Positions 1 to 14,440 of a stretch of 64,000 bases of DNA are shown one piece after another. The position numbers were made by a program, and so were the translations under genes. Position 1 is the first letter of the stretch. Every line of letters starts with the position of its first letter. This stretch comes from Ecdyonurus torrentis (lineage: Eukaryota; Arthropoda; Insecta; Ephemeroptera; Heptageniidae). Under the pieces are notes generated by a model, which searched no databases, was not told where the DNA came from, and worked only from the letters and a program-made list of their open reading frames with translations. Where the stretch lies: NCBI GenBank assembly GCA_949318235.1, contig OX439130.1:44359804-44423803 (forward strand), read 5' to 3'.

Positions 1-610
1 GGTGCTCAGTTAGACGTGAACACAGTATAACTATAAATATATTTTTATTATCAAATTTGAAAAATCAATCCTCATATAAAATCCAATAGTAATAATAATA
101 ATAAAAAAAGTTATAGTAAAATAAAAAGCTGACTTTGGTATTAAGAACTGAAATGTGGTTATGTATTCAAAAGATGGTGGTGGTGTTAGATAATGAGCGT
201 AATAATAATAATAATGGGGGCACCAGCAGCAGCCGTTTGCTTGCTTGCGTTGACTGCCTGCCTGCCATTGTTGGAACTCAGTGGACGGGAAGCAGGCTTG
301 TTAGTCTCTCGTTTTTTTTTTTTTTTTTTTATATATATATTTTTTTTTTTACTTTCGTTTGCTTGCTTGCACTGTGAGCAAACCTGCGGTACTTCTCAGC
401 ACACAAAACTCACCAAAGAAAATTTAACAATTTAGGCTTTAAGAACCATTTTATATCATTTTTTTCCTTAAAGATATAGTTAAGGATGTATTTTTATAAT
501 GTGTTTTTCAAGTGTACTGCAGTATCGTGATTTTAATTTACCTAGTTCTGATATGGAGCTATTCATACAGTATTTTTATCATGCAATTAAAAATTAAAAA
601 AAGTCCTTCA
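1..610. other. AT-rich non-coding DNA with a small GC-richer patch
   Basis: No gene is seen here. A less AT-rich patch at about 210-310 contains alternating TTGC and CTGCC motifs. It is followed by a T/TA/T simple tract (T run 312-330, TA 331-340, T run 341-350). Open frames across this stretch run through the T tract and have phenylalanine-rich products typical of low-complexity DNA. I see no splice, RNA-gene or protein-family signal. Confidence 0.6.
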
Positions 611-616
611 GAGAGT

Positions 617-665
<49 letters not shown>
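611..665. repeat. (AG)n microsatellite
   Basis: This is an (AG)n tract of about 55 bp with two small interruptions near its left end. It ends about 26 bp upstream of a TGACGTCA octamer (692-699). Confidence 0.95.
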
Positions 666-668
<3 letters not shown>

Positions 669-724
669 AATCAATGACACTACGCGTTTGATGACGTCAG
701 ACATTACGAAGTATCCTAATACTT

Positions 725-888
725 ATGCAATTTGTTAAGCAGAAATGTTCACCGGGTTGCATACTTAAAATTAAATCTATAGGAGCTACAAAACCTTTTT
801 TACTTTTTCGCAAAGTAACAGTTTTTTTTCCTGCTTTTTTTTGTAACCATTTATACATTCTACATAGTAAGGCGCAAGGTCATGATGC

Positions 889-923
<35 letters not shown>

Positions 924-1045
924 GGATTGCATTATATTTTAGAAAACACTTTCAAAACTCCCAATTTTACAAGTTTGAAAGTTTTACTTTAACTTTTAGT
1001 AACATTGAATTTCCTAAAATAAAACTAGCTAAAGCTGAGTTATGA
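725..1045 (+). other. Unsupported ATG open frame of 106 codons
   Basis: An ATG-started frame runs through a poly(T) tract (893-919), so its middle is polyphenylalanine. The first 35 residues (beginning MQFVKQKCSPGC) are not low-complexity, but I recognise no family, signal peptide or motif. No splice or promoter context supports expression. The most likely explanation is chance. It is listed because the N-terminal third is compositionally unlike its neighbours. Confidence 0.12.
893..919. repeat. Poly(T) tract
   Basis: This is an uninterrupted run of 27 T. It could be a reverse-strand poly(A) tail of a retroposon, but no recognisable body flanks it. Confidence 0.9.
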
Positions 1046-1083
1046 TATCGAAAGTTACTTTTGAGAAGAAAAGGACTTGGATT

Positions 1084-1212
1084 TTATAAAGAGAACGTAA
1101 AATTGTGGGGTCTACGAAATCGGGTTCCATTGTCAACGTACTTAAATTGTATTAGTAAATCTTCCTTTGGTGTCAATTCCTGATCAGAACACTTCAAGAT
1201 AAAAAGCTTGAT
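1084..1212 (-). pseudogene. Short coding-like relic, family unknown
   Basis: The minus strand has a stop-to-stop frame of 42 codons (upstream stop at 1213-1215, stop codon at 1084-1086). Its last 31 residues are charged and mixed, including PKEDLLIQFKYVDNG followed by TRFRRPHNFTF. This composition is unlike the I/K/N/F/Y-rich noise frames around it. A possible acceptor (TCTGATCAG) lies just before the GAA codon at 1179, so it could be an exon fragment or a decayed coding relic. I do not recognise the family. A frame of this length is not rare by chance, so the call rests only on residue composition. Confidence 0.2.
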
Positions 1213-1215
1213 TTA

Positions 1216-1918
1216 CGATATTATAAATATAAAGGTAAATGCTGCTTCGGCTATTATTTATTTTGCAAGAAATAACTTTTATTGGATGTTTTATGAACTG
1301 AAAATGTTTAACATTATATTTCCAACTTATGATTTGTTAATACTTGTTACTGGTAATTAACAGTGCTTACATTTTTGTCACTTTACAACACAAAATTGTA
1401 TGTCTTATTTTTCATGCCTATGAAAATGTATACCTAATTTCAAAATTTTCTGGCGTCGCTGAGATTATTTCAAAACAAAACAAAAACATAGCTATAATAA
1501 AATATCTCTTAAATGTCTTTTTTTTTTCATTAACCATATCAAAAAATTATTACTGAATTGAGTTTTCAAATTAAAAATTAATTCATTGAAAATCTTAATC
1601 ATTCAAATATATAATAATTAATCAAACAATCTTACTACCTTTTAAAAAGAAAATACAACAAATTTAAATTCTAACAAAAGCTAGAGTAAATAATCTTGCG
1701 GAAACCTAGCAGCTCTCTAACTCTTAAGTAAGGTAAAAAGAAGAGGGAAAACTTTGGGCAAAAGAGGGACGTGTGTTTAAGGAGTTCTCTCTGTGTATAT
1801 ATATATGTGAAGAGAGGGAAGGGGTGAAGAGTAGAAGGAGGAGAAAGAAAGACGAGAAAGCAAAACGTCTCTCACTCAGTCACTCTCACACTCTTTTGGA
1901 AAAGTAAAGTATATGGTA

Positions 1919-1923
<5 letters not shown>
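1216..1923. other. AT-rich DNA followed by a purine-rich stretch
   Basis: From 1216 to about 1690 the sequence is plain AT-rich DNA. From about 1735 to 1865 the + strand becomes strongly purine-rich (AAGAGGG, GAGAGGGAAGGGG, GGAGGAGAAAG). It then passes into CT-rich sequence that leads into a long (CT)n tract. This is a purine-to-pyrimidine strand switch. No gene is seen. Confidence 0.6.
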
Positions 1924-2005
<82 letters not shown>

Positions 2006-2006
2006 T
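1924..2006. repeat. (CT)n microsatellite
   Basis: This is an almost perfect (CT)n tract of about 80 bp. A purine-rich segment lies immediately upstream on the same strand. Confidence 0.97.
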
Positions 2007-2829
2007 TGCCTAGCCAAGGAAGTTTCTAAGGTACAAAAGTCAGTCAACTTACGACTACTACCAGTTCTCAGTAAGAGGTTAAACCACCATAAATGTACAC
2101 AATTACAAACCCTTGTAAACTTGCCAGCAAAAACCACCCCCTTTTCTTTCTCTTATACCCCTTTTTCCAGCCACCAAGATTACGTATTAGAGAGAAAACT
2201 ATGACTTTTCTTAGTTTGTGACCAAAGAAAACTTTTAGCTTCACTTTCAAATTAACAATTTAATTTTACAACTTAATGTTTTAATTGAAATATATATGAA
2301 CAACAATAAGGATAAAAAAAGTTGTTGTTTTCTTTTTTTAGAATTTTTTTAATTTTGAAACTTATCTACTGAGAATACATTGCAAAGGTGTTTTGATTTA
2401 CAATGAAACTTTTTTTTAATTTTAAGAGAGAAAAGGACGAGAAAAAAAGAGAGGGTTGGTAGGGAGGGAGATTAATTTAATTATCCCAATTATCTACAGC
2501 AAGTCCATTATTTTTATCCAATTTAAAAATCAATCAAAATTTTATATATATTTATTTTTAAATTATTGAATATACACACTAATTAGCAAATGATTTTTAT
2601 TGATTTTTTTATCAACTTTTTTTAGTAATGTATTATTTTATATATTTATATATATATATATACAGAGAGAGATTTTAATGAAGACAAAAATAGTATATAA
2701 AAATGTGGAACACAAGCTTGATAAAATGAAGCAAACGTTAATAAAGTATAAACGTTAGTTTCTATGTCTGTAAAGCACATTACGTAAGGATAAAAACGTA
2801 TTAAGTTATTAAATATTCTGTTTGAAATG

Positions 2830-2831
<2 letters not shown>
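2007..2831. other. AT-rich DNA, no gene seen
   Basis: A moderately complex patch at about 2010-2250 is followed by AT-rich simple DNA. A short minus-strand frame of 60 codons over 2068-2250 has no recognisable motif. Nothing else is supported. Confidence 0.5.
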
Positions 2832-2883
<52 letters not shown>

Positions 2884-2884
2884 T
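2832..2884. repeat. (CT)n microsatellite
   Basis: This is a (CT)n tract with one TCTG interruption near its right end. Confidence 0.95.
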
Positions 2885-3289
2885 TGTACAATATACAATG
2901 CTATTACAAAGCTTACTAATATGTGGGAGATATACGACGGATTTTAAAGAAAATTAACTATTTAACTTTTAGAGTAAGAAACAAATCTTAACATTTTCAT
3001 TCTATAAATTCCTTTTGAATTTAAAATTATGCCATACTTTATTACATTTTTTTTGGTATAAATATTGATTTAAAATTTTACTATTTATATAAAAACACAT
3101 ATTACAAATTAACATTTGCCTATTGTTATGTGATATGTTATGACACATAACATTTTTGGATTTAATAAAAAGTTAGCAAGAGAAAAGAATCTACTTGAAT
3201 ATTAAAGAATTTCAATTCCGCCTTTTATTTATTGCTTATAATATCAAGTAAAGCTCCGTCAATTATTTTTTATTTGTCGACTTCCATTC

Positions 3290-3430
3290 AGCAGCCTGCT
3301 TTTATCTTTCAAGGTTTCATTTCACTGTAATGGTAAATCCTGGGCTGGGCTGTGTACTTAGGCCATGGTTGGCGTAGGCTTGCAATTCTATAGTATGTAT
3401 CGATAAGACTTAAGTCTTGACAAGTGAATG
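3290..3430 (+). mobile_element. 5'-truncated tRNA-derived SINE fragment
   Basis: This segment aligns by eye with the internal and 3' part of the SINE at 17169-17570. Shared blocks include GCAGCCT, GGTTTC, the GGGCTGTGTACTTAGGCC block and the tail pattern CGATAAGACTTAAGTCTTGAC (CGATAAGACAATGTCTTGAC in the other copy). The tRNA-related head is absent, as expected for 5' truncation. Several substitutions and a small duplication (GGGCTGGGCTG) suggest an old copy. Confidence 0.75.
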
Positions 3431-6047
<2,617 letters not shown>

Positions 6048-6191
6048 TTATTGAAAAATTGTGTCCTTGACGTTTTCAACGAACGAGGTTAGTGAATTTT
6101 GGTCATGAGTATCGCGTGTCAAAGCACCATACCTGAAGCAGTTTTCTAATATTCCTTTGATTGCATTCTCACACCTCTTTTGCTTATAGTA
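6048..6191 (-). pseudogene. Short coding-like relic, family unknown
   Basis: The minus strand has a 47-codon frame ending in TAA at 6048-6050. Its residues are mixed and polar, with several C, R, D and T (for example CENAIKGILENCFRYGALTR near the middle, then THDQNSLTSFVENVKD). This differs from the AT-noise peptides of the window. No ATG opens it, and no convincing acceptor with a pyrimidine tract precedes it. A decayed transposon or retrocopy fragment is as likely as an exon. I do not recognise the family. Confidence 0.22.
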
Positions 6192-6975
6192 TTAGCTTAT
6201 ACAGTATATAAAATCTTATCATTTTATATTCATTGTTCAAAAAATTCAATATGTTATCAAATGACTTAGAATTGTAATATTATTATTATTTTTTAGTTTT
6301 TAAGTAATTAACTTTTTTTTTTCTTTTTTTTTTTTTTTAGAAAAAGGTATAATATTTATAACTATGTTGTCACGTTACTTTTTATTATTTTTAAACGATT
6401 TTTAGTAATAAAATTTTATAGCTTCATTATCAACAGAAAGTTAAATGAATTTAATTATTTATTTTTGTAACTATCTACGATATTATTATTATATTTATGT
6501 TGTTTTTATTACTTCGCAGGTTCTTTTGAATTAAATTAATTATGCAGTCAAATGTAAAATATATGCTGTTTTATTTTTAACACGCAAAGTCATTGAATTT
6601 TGTTCGTGTTTGTTTAATTATATAAAAAAATAAATGTGATTTTATGTTTATTTTTTTAAAAAATCCCATGTTTTTTAATGAAAATAAAATGACAAATATT
6701 ATGAAAAAAAACTGTCATTATTTTTATAGTTTCTTATTTATTTAAACGTTCAGCTGATAATCAAAGTTCATAACGCCTTAGCAAAAAGTAGTTGGGTTCT
6801 TGATAGATTGTTATAGAACTAAAAACTTTACATTCAGTTCCGAAATATCAAAAGTTTTTTCTTTTTTTTTTTTAAGTTCATTATACACACCTAAACTATT
6901 AGTTCATGTATCAAATATTTTAAAAAATAAAAATTAATTATTTAACCAAAGCTGTTTTTAATAGTAGTTTTAATA
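6192..6975. other. AT-rich DNA, no gene seen
   Basis: Mostly A and T runs. A good-looking 3' splice acceptor (TTATTACTTCGCAG, ending 6520) is followed within a few codons by stops in at least one frame. It is not supported as an exon. Confidence 0.5.
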
Positions 6976-7291
6976 TTAAAGGCGTAGAATACCTTGAACA
7001 AAAAAGTTTTGTAATATCCTAACAAACGTGAAAATCAACGTTGATTTGGCCGAAGTCATTGATTTCTAATTTATTTTTTATTCACAAAATGTCACTGGCA
7101 GTCACTGACGTCACAGCTTGCTTGTTTTAAGCGCGCGTAAACCGGGCGAGCTGTGACGTCATTGATCGCCAGTGGCATTTTGTGAATGAAAAATAAATTA
7201 GAAATCAATGACTCCGGCCAAATCAACGTTGATTGTCAGGTTTGTTAGGATATTACACAACTTTTTTGTTTAAGTTGTTCTACGCCTTTAA
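6976..7291. mobile_element. Palindromic MITE with TTAA target duplication
   Basis: Two inverted arms of about 140 bp each (about 6980-7120 and 7146-7287) match at roughly nine positions in ten, separated by a short spacer. The outer ends read AGGCGTAGAA and its complement TTCTACGCCT. Both ends are flanked by TTAA (6976-6979 and 7288-7291), consistent with a 4-bp target duplication. TTAA targets are known for the piggyBac and Kolobok groups, but these termini do not by themselves prove either. There is no coding capacity, so it would depend on a transposase from elsewhere. Each arm carries one TGACGTCA octamer (7106-7113 and 7154-7161). An RNA of this element would fold into one long hairpin. 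Confidence 0.88.
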
Positions 7292-7323
7292 GTTAATTAA
7301 TTAATGTTTTTTTTTTCTATTTA

Positions 7324-7560
7324 GATGACTGAGAAAAAAATATTGAAGTGGTGTTATGGTAAAAAAATACCCCAGTCTATAACCCCTAAGAAAAGGTATT
7401 TAACAAACAAACAACAATATTAATAAGTTATTTGTTTCCTCTTCAGTCCAAAACTTTTTAAAAAATGTTTTCACCGTCGTAGATTTTAACCAGCCCTCGG
7501 AAAGACAAAAATATGTCTCTTTTGTCAAAAAGGTTTTCTTACTTTTTCGGACCTAGAGTC
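7324..7560 (+). other. Possible two-exon coding relic with a mini-intron
   Basis: A pyrimidine tract and TTTAG acceptor end at 7324. They are followed by an ATG frame of 33 codons (MTEKKILKWCYGKKIPQSIT, then further basic residues). Inside that frame, AAAAG|GTATTT at about 7395-7400 and TGTTTCCTCTTCAG (ending about 7446) could bound an intron of only about 50 bp with a TTAATA branch-like motif. Downstream, two different frames look coding-like, one containing VVDFNQPSERQKYVSFVKK. Splicing as drawn reaches a stop soon after the junction, so no coherent product results. It could be a decayed gene, a mis-read pair of chance signals, or non-coding. No family is recognised. Confidence 0.18.
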
Positions 7561-9970
<2,410 letters not shown>

Positions 9971-10020
<50 letters not shown>

Positions 10021-10022
10021 GG
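9971..10022. repeat. (GA)n microsatellite
   Basis: A perfect (GA)n tract of about 48 bp ending in GAGGAGGGAG. Confidence 0.96.
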
Positions 10023-10110
10023 AGACTGGGTACATATGCACGCAACAAACGGAACTAATTGGTTTTGTCCTCAAGGGTTTTTAGTGGTCATCACCAATCC
10101 TCCCTTTCCT
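10023..10110. other. Complex spacer between inverted GA and CT tracts
   Basis: About 90 bp of less AT-rich sequence (CACGCAACAAACGG, TGGTCATCACCAATCC) lies between a (GA)n tract and a (CT)n tract. The two tracts are complementary when transcribed, so an RNA across 9971-10163 could fold with this spacer as its loop. No gene is seen. Confidence 0.45.
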
Positions 10111-10163
10111 CCTCTCTCTCTCTCTCTCTCTCTTTCTCTCTTCTCTCTCTCTCCCTTTCTCTC
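10111..10163. repeat. Imperfect (CT)n microsatellite
   Basis: A (CT)n tract with several TTC and CCC interruptions. Confidence 0.93.
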
Positions 10164-11014
10164 ATACTACTACACAGTACATTATATTGAATAATATATT
10201 ATGACAGAAGCAATAGCATGCATAAAATGGTTAAGTCTCTTAGTGTCCTTCTATATTGCCGCTGAGTGGCTAATAGTCTTGTGCTTTTACTGCATATGGC
10301 ACACTCTGGTGAAGTAATATAGTTGTAGTTACATGTGTGATATATTAGCTCTGCATAGTAAATAATTTAAAATGTAAGCAAAACTTTAGAATTTTGTTTT
10401 ATATATCAAAACATTATTGATAGTATAGTTACGTGAACTACACAAAGTTAGTAATTTTGAAAGAAAAATATACAGTTCAATGAAATGTATTCTCATTTCT
10501 GTTTATACTGTGTGCGTAAGTTCCTTTTAATATTAGAACATATTCAAGTTATGTAGCATACGAGTAGAAAATCTGAAATTAATAATCAAATTGGTCTTTT
10601 TGTGCATGGAGATATTATTTTAATGTGCTTTATTATCATTCCTCGACTTTCTTTAAATTAAGATGCTTTAAAATATTTTATTTAATGTTAGCATAATTAT
10701 ATAAAGATTCACAGTTTTCCAGTAAAGCCTATATTCTATAATAAATGTTGCAATTTTCAATTTTTTTTTTTTTAAGGCATTTCTGTGGAATAAATATATG
10801 ATTAATTCATCATTAAAACACATAGATAGAAACTTTATAGAATAACTGATATAAGCTAGTTAATCACAGACTTGGCTGAAATGAACTCGTTAGAGTTGTG
10901 CATAAGATTTAATTTTTAGAGTTTTTTTATGAAGGGATTACTTTTTTTTGTCTCATAAAAAAGTTAAGAGAAAAATAAAAAATTATAAATATTTGTTATA
11001 TATCAATAGAAGGA

Positions 11015-11020
<6 letters not shown>
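10164..11020. other. AT-rich DNA with one complex patch
   Basis: About 10225-10325 is more complex (TATTGCCGCTGAGTGGC, GCATATGGCACACTCTGG). The remainder is AT-rich. GCTGAGTGGC faintly resembles an RNA polymerase III A box, but no B box follows, so I do not call a SINE. No gene is seen. Confidence 0.4.
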
Positions 11021-11045
<25 letters not shown>

Positions 11046-11046
11046 T
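11021..11046. repeat. (TA)n microsatellite
   Basis: Short perfect (TA)13. Confidence 0.93.
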
Positions 11047-11084
11047 GTCAAAGGAATAATACAAAAATATGACATGATGGATCA

Positions 11085-11265
11085 AAAGTACACGTAAACA
11101 TAGCTCTAATCCTTCTATCTATAACAGTGTTAACTCTCATAATCGTTTTACAGTACCATAGAGGTTATGTCTCTATATCTCTACTCTTAGCAAGCCTGTG
11201 ACTTCACAGATTACATAAAGTTCACCTCTTTTTGACTGCTTTATCCCATTACAAACATGTGTGTT
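11085..11265. other. Complex non-coding island
   Basis: This stretch is less repetitive than its surroundings, with blocks such as GTACCATAGAGGTTATG, AGCAAGCCTGTGACTTCACAG and TTTTGACTGCTTTATCCC. No convincing frame is open across it. It may be a cis-regulatory or otherwise constrained element, but only cross-species comparison could show that. Confidence 0.3.
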
Positions 11266-11612
11266 ATATTTACACCATGTATGTACAAAAAAATGTATTT
11301 TTAATTAACATTTTCATACGAATAAATTTACATGTTTAAAATTGTATAACATCTCTCTCTCTCTTTCTCTGTCTCTCTAGAGTTTTTTTTATTGATGTAG
11401 TACATAAAAATGTATAGAAATATTTGAATGAATAATAATAAAAAAAAAAATCAATGAAACAGTTTATTAGTTAAAAATAAACTCATTATTTAATGTTATG
11501 TTATAACTAAAATTAGCACTTCACAAATGTTGACAAGTTATAATTTCTTTTGATAAATAAATTGTATATAATTTTTTCAAGGATTGGTTTTGAAATTTTT
11601 ACAAACTTCGTG

Positions 11613-11613
<1 letters not shown>

Positions 11614-11652
<39 letters not shown>
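11614..11652. repeat. (TA)n microsatellite
   Basis: (TA)n with a small break near its right end. Confidence 0.93.
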
Positions 11653-11653
<1 letters not shown>

Positions 11654-11790
11654 TACGATTTCAAAAAACCTGTAATAATATGCGTATGAAAAGTGACAAA
11701 ATAAATTATGAGTTTCTGTTTTGCAAGAGGATGTCAATTTCTACTTCCGATGAAATTTTAAAACTTCAAAAAAGCATTCGAAAAAATATT

Positions 11791-11814
11791 AAAAAAAAAA
11801 AAAAAAAAAAAAAA
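11791..11814. repeat. Poly(A) tract
   Basis: A run of 24 A following AT-rich DNA. A retroposon tail is possible but no body is recognised. Confidence 0.9.
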
Positions 11815-12720
11815 TAGTGACACACAAATAAAAATAAAACCCCCCTTTTTATTAAATATATTTTTAAATGACAAAAGAAGTTTGTAGCCATCGCACTGAA
11901 TATCCTCTAGTTTCTTTGAGTGTTACTAAGTTTATAAAAATAATTAAACAATATTCTCATTTAAAAGACAATTGAAAAATAGTTTCACAATGAGTTTTAT
12001 ATAAAAAAAATGATATTAATTTAACAATTTTAATTTAAATTTGATCATCTTTTACAAAAGTTTTAATTAAAATATATTAAAAAAACAACAAAATAATAGA
12101 ATAGTAGCTATTGTTGTATAATATTATTAATATAAACTATTCTTGTATAATTAAAACTTAAGAAACGATGTCATAGAATTAAGATTATTTTATACATATA
12201 TATACATACAAACTTTGAACTTATATACATTATTGTAATACTAAAATATTATAATAGAATTTAATACTATAAAGACAATAGATTTGAAGTATCTGGATAA
12301 TTGCAAAGTATGCAAGTCTTGAAATTGTCAAGAACATGAACAGATGTTTCCATATACCATGGCGTTCTGTGGTACCAGATGTGATTTTTTTCTTCTTCTT
12401 CTTTGCTATTTTCAGTACATTTTAAATTGACCATCACAAACGATCGTGTCTTCTTAACTTGTTCAACTTTTTATTAAAATAAAACTAAATCGTGTAAGAT
12501 ACTTGCTGTTTTTTTCTCATCGTAAGATACATAGTTTTTTATTATTATTATTTATTTGAACTGTTTATTGTTAACTAAATTCATAGATTTAAGTCTTTTA
12601 ATGATAATTATTACAATATTATTGACATTATTCCCAAAGTTTATTTTGTATCCACGGTATTTCCACAATATTTTGTTTTTACGTGAAATGATATATTATA
12701 CCAGGTTAGAGGTTAGCTGT

Positions 12721-12721
<1 letters not shown>
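11815..12721. other. AT-rich DNA with a complex patch at 12290-12400
   Basis: Plain AT-rich DNA except about 12290-12400. There a + strand frame reads IAKYASLEIVKNMNRCF and then HIPWRSVVPDV before a T-rich region. That frame is short, has no family match known to me, and is not called as a gene. The patch also contains palindrome-rich sequence (ATACCATGGCG, TGGTACCAG). Confidence 0.35.

Positions 12722-12769
<48 letters not shown>
12722..12769. repeat. Long poly(A) tract
   Basis: An uninterrupted run of about 48 A, the longest mononucleotide tract in the window. It may mark a retroposed sequence on the + strand, but the upstream 300 bp is plain AT-rich DNA. Confidence 0.95.
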
Positions 12770-12770
<1 letters not shown>

Positions 12771-13484
12771 GAATGCTCGTATCATCGGTTGACACCACCA
12801 CCACGAGTAAAATAAATTACGTAATTTATGCTGAATTTATGTCATGTAATAATACATGTTGTTATTTTGGAATGCCATAAATAATTATCCCGTACAACAT
12901 ATTTATAATGCTGTGTAGCATAATTACTATTCAGGATATCAGGATGACGGTGTAGTAAGAAAAACACCTATATAAGATATACATATATAAGTATATATAA
13001 GTATACAGTATGTATATAAATATGTATATTATGAAGATTTTCTTCAATCATAATTTTTTTTAAAGAATTATACCCACCAATACTAGAAATATTTTTGTAC
13101 TTCTTATGTTGTGTATGCTAACATTCTGTATAAACTATAAGTTACATAATACTTATCTGTGTTAAAAGAGAAAGGAATTTTAAATAAATTTAGGGCTTTA
13201 CTATAGTAACGGGTTTGAAATATCAAAATGCTGAGAAAACGAATGTAAATGATTACATTAACAATTTTCTTAATAATAACATGAAAAATAAAATTTTTAA
13301 AAGTAGAACTGTTTCTGCACAGTAAAAACAGAGTATTGTAGAAGAAGAAACAAAACCTTTGGAATGGGAGGAGTCGTGAAAATAACATAAAATACTCGTT
13401 AAAATATCTATTGTTGGAACAAAAAATCAGATTTTCTTGTTACCTAATTATTTCAAAAGTTTTAGTTTTAACCGTTAAAATTTT
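12770..13484. other. AT-rich DNA, no gene seen
   Basis: AT-rich DNA. The minus-strand frame of 94 codons at 13104-13388 is rich in F, I, Y, L and N, has no motif, and is attributed to chance. Confidence 0.5.
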
Positions 13485-13560
13485 TATGTCACCTGCCCCA
13501 GGTGTCACTAATTAATCAAGTTTTGTTTTATAGAGGTGTGACTTAGAGAGGCATATTTTT
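13485..13560. promoter_or_regulatory. Paired inverted E-boxes next to a homeodomain-type site
   Basis: CACCTG (13490-13495) and CAGGTG (13499-13504) form an inverted pair with a 3-bp spacer. They are followed 4 bp later by TAATTAAT (13509-13516). CACCTG/CAGGTG is the core bound by Snail-type zinc fingers and some bHLH factors. TAATTA is a generic homeodomain core. The G/C-containing pair is conspicuous in AT-rich DNA. Function is inferred from motifs only. Confidence 0.3.
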
Positions 13561-13907
13561 ACGACTCTTCCAAATTTTACTCTAAAATATTATATATAAA
13601 AGTTACTCTAAAAACTCTTTTTATAGTTTTCTGTCAATTTAATTAAAGTCTAGAAAAAAAGTATTTAGTATTCTTTAAAAAATACTTAAAAATAAAAAAA
13701 AGAGTCAAATTCGGGAAGTATTCATGTTTTTTCATGTATGTAAAATATATATCATTGTATTCATTCGGTCTGCAATGAAAAAAATCTTTTACCTCTCTAG
13801 CCACTTTTTTGTAAACAAAATTTACAAGTTTGTTTTAAAGTCAATAAAGTGAGATAAAAAAGATTTTTTTATGATTTGAATTTTTCATTTCATAAATTCA
13901 CTCTTTT

Positions 13908-13908
<1 letters not shown>

Positions 13909-13992
<84 letters not shown>
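13909..13992. repeat. (CT)n microsatellite
   Basis: A perfect (CT)n tract of about 80 bp, the first of three CT tracts within 370 bp. Confidence 0.97.
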
Positions 13993-13996
<4 letters not shown>

Positions 13997-14038
13997 CTCT
14001 TTCTATCCACTTCAAATACAATTTAATTTTAAAATGTT

Positions 14039-14043
<5 letters not shown>

Positions 14044-14081
<38 letters not shown>
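14044..14081. repeat. (CT)n microsatellite
   Basis: A perfect (CT)n tract in the same orientation as the tract ending at 13992. Confidence 0.96.
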
Positions 14082-14083
<2 letters not shown>

Positions 14084-14249
14084 TCCACTTTTTACTTTTT
14101 TTTTCTATCATGATGAAAATTTCAACTCATATATTTTCTATTTGGTTGACCTTATTCGTTTCACCTTTTGGCTTTACACAACCTGTTTTAAGGATTTAAA
14201 CTTCATCTTTTCTTAACTCATTTTAGGAGCCAACATTTTGAGTCCATTA

Positions 14250-14274
14250 CTCTCTCTCTCTCTCTCTCTCTCTC
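14250..14274. repeat. (CT)n microsatellite
   Basis: A short (CT)n tract at the left edge of a GC-richer island. Confidence 0.94.
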
Positions 14275-14440
14275 ACGCTGCACACCTACACCAATGGTAT
14301 GGGAAGAGGGCAGGGGGCTATGCCAGCTGGCGGCAACTTTTTCCCCCCAATAAATTGCGTTCAGAGCTGGAAAAACGATTAAAGCACCTGCGAGTTTCTC
14401 GTTCACGTAATAACTTCTTTCTCACTCGTTGGCAGCGAGA
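14275..14440. other. GC-richer non-coding island between CT and GA tracts
   Basis: About 165 bp is much less AT-rich than its surroundings (GGCAGGGGGCTATGCC, AGCTGGCGGCAAC, CACCTGCGAG). A (CT)n tract lies on the left and GAGAGAGAGCGAGAG on the right. Both strands are open in at least one frame for about 60 codons, but those frames read into the repeats and resemble nothing I know. It is a candidate conserved non-coding element, promoter-proximal DNA or exon fragment. Confidence 0.35.

Noticed and set aside
10225..10325. GCTGAGTGGC as a possible SINE A box
   Set aside because: No B box follows at a suitable distance and there is no match to the other SINEs.
12722..12769. Poly(A) tail of a processed pseudogene
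   Set aside because: The upstream sequence has no coding-like frame, and many similar A/T runs occur without retroposed bodies, so a simple repeat is the more economical reading.
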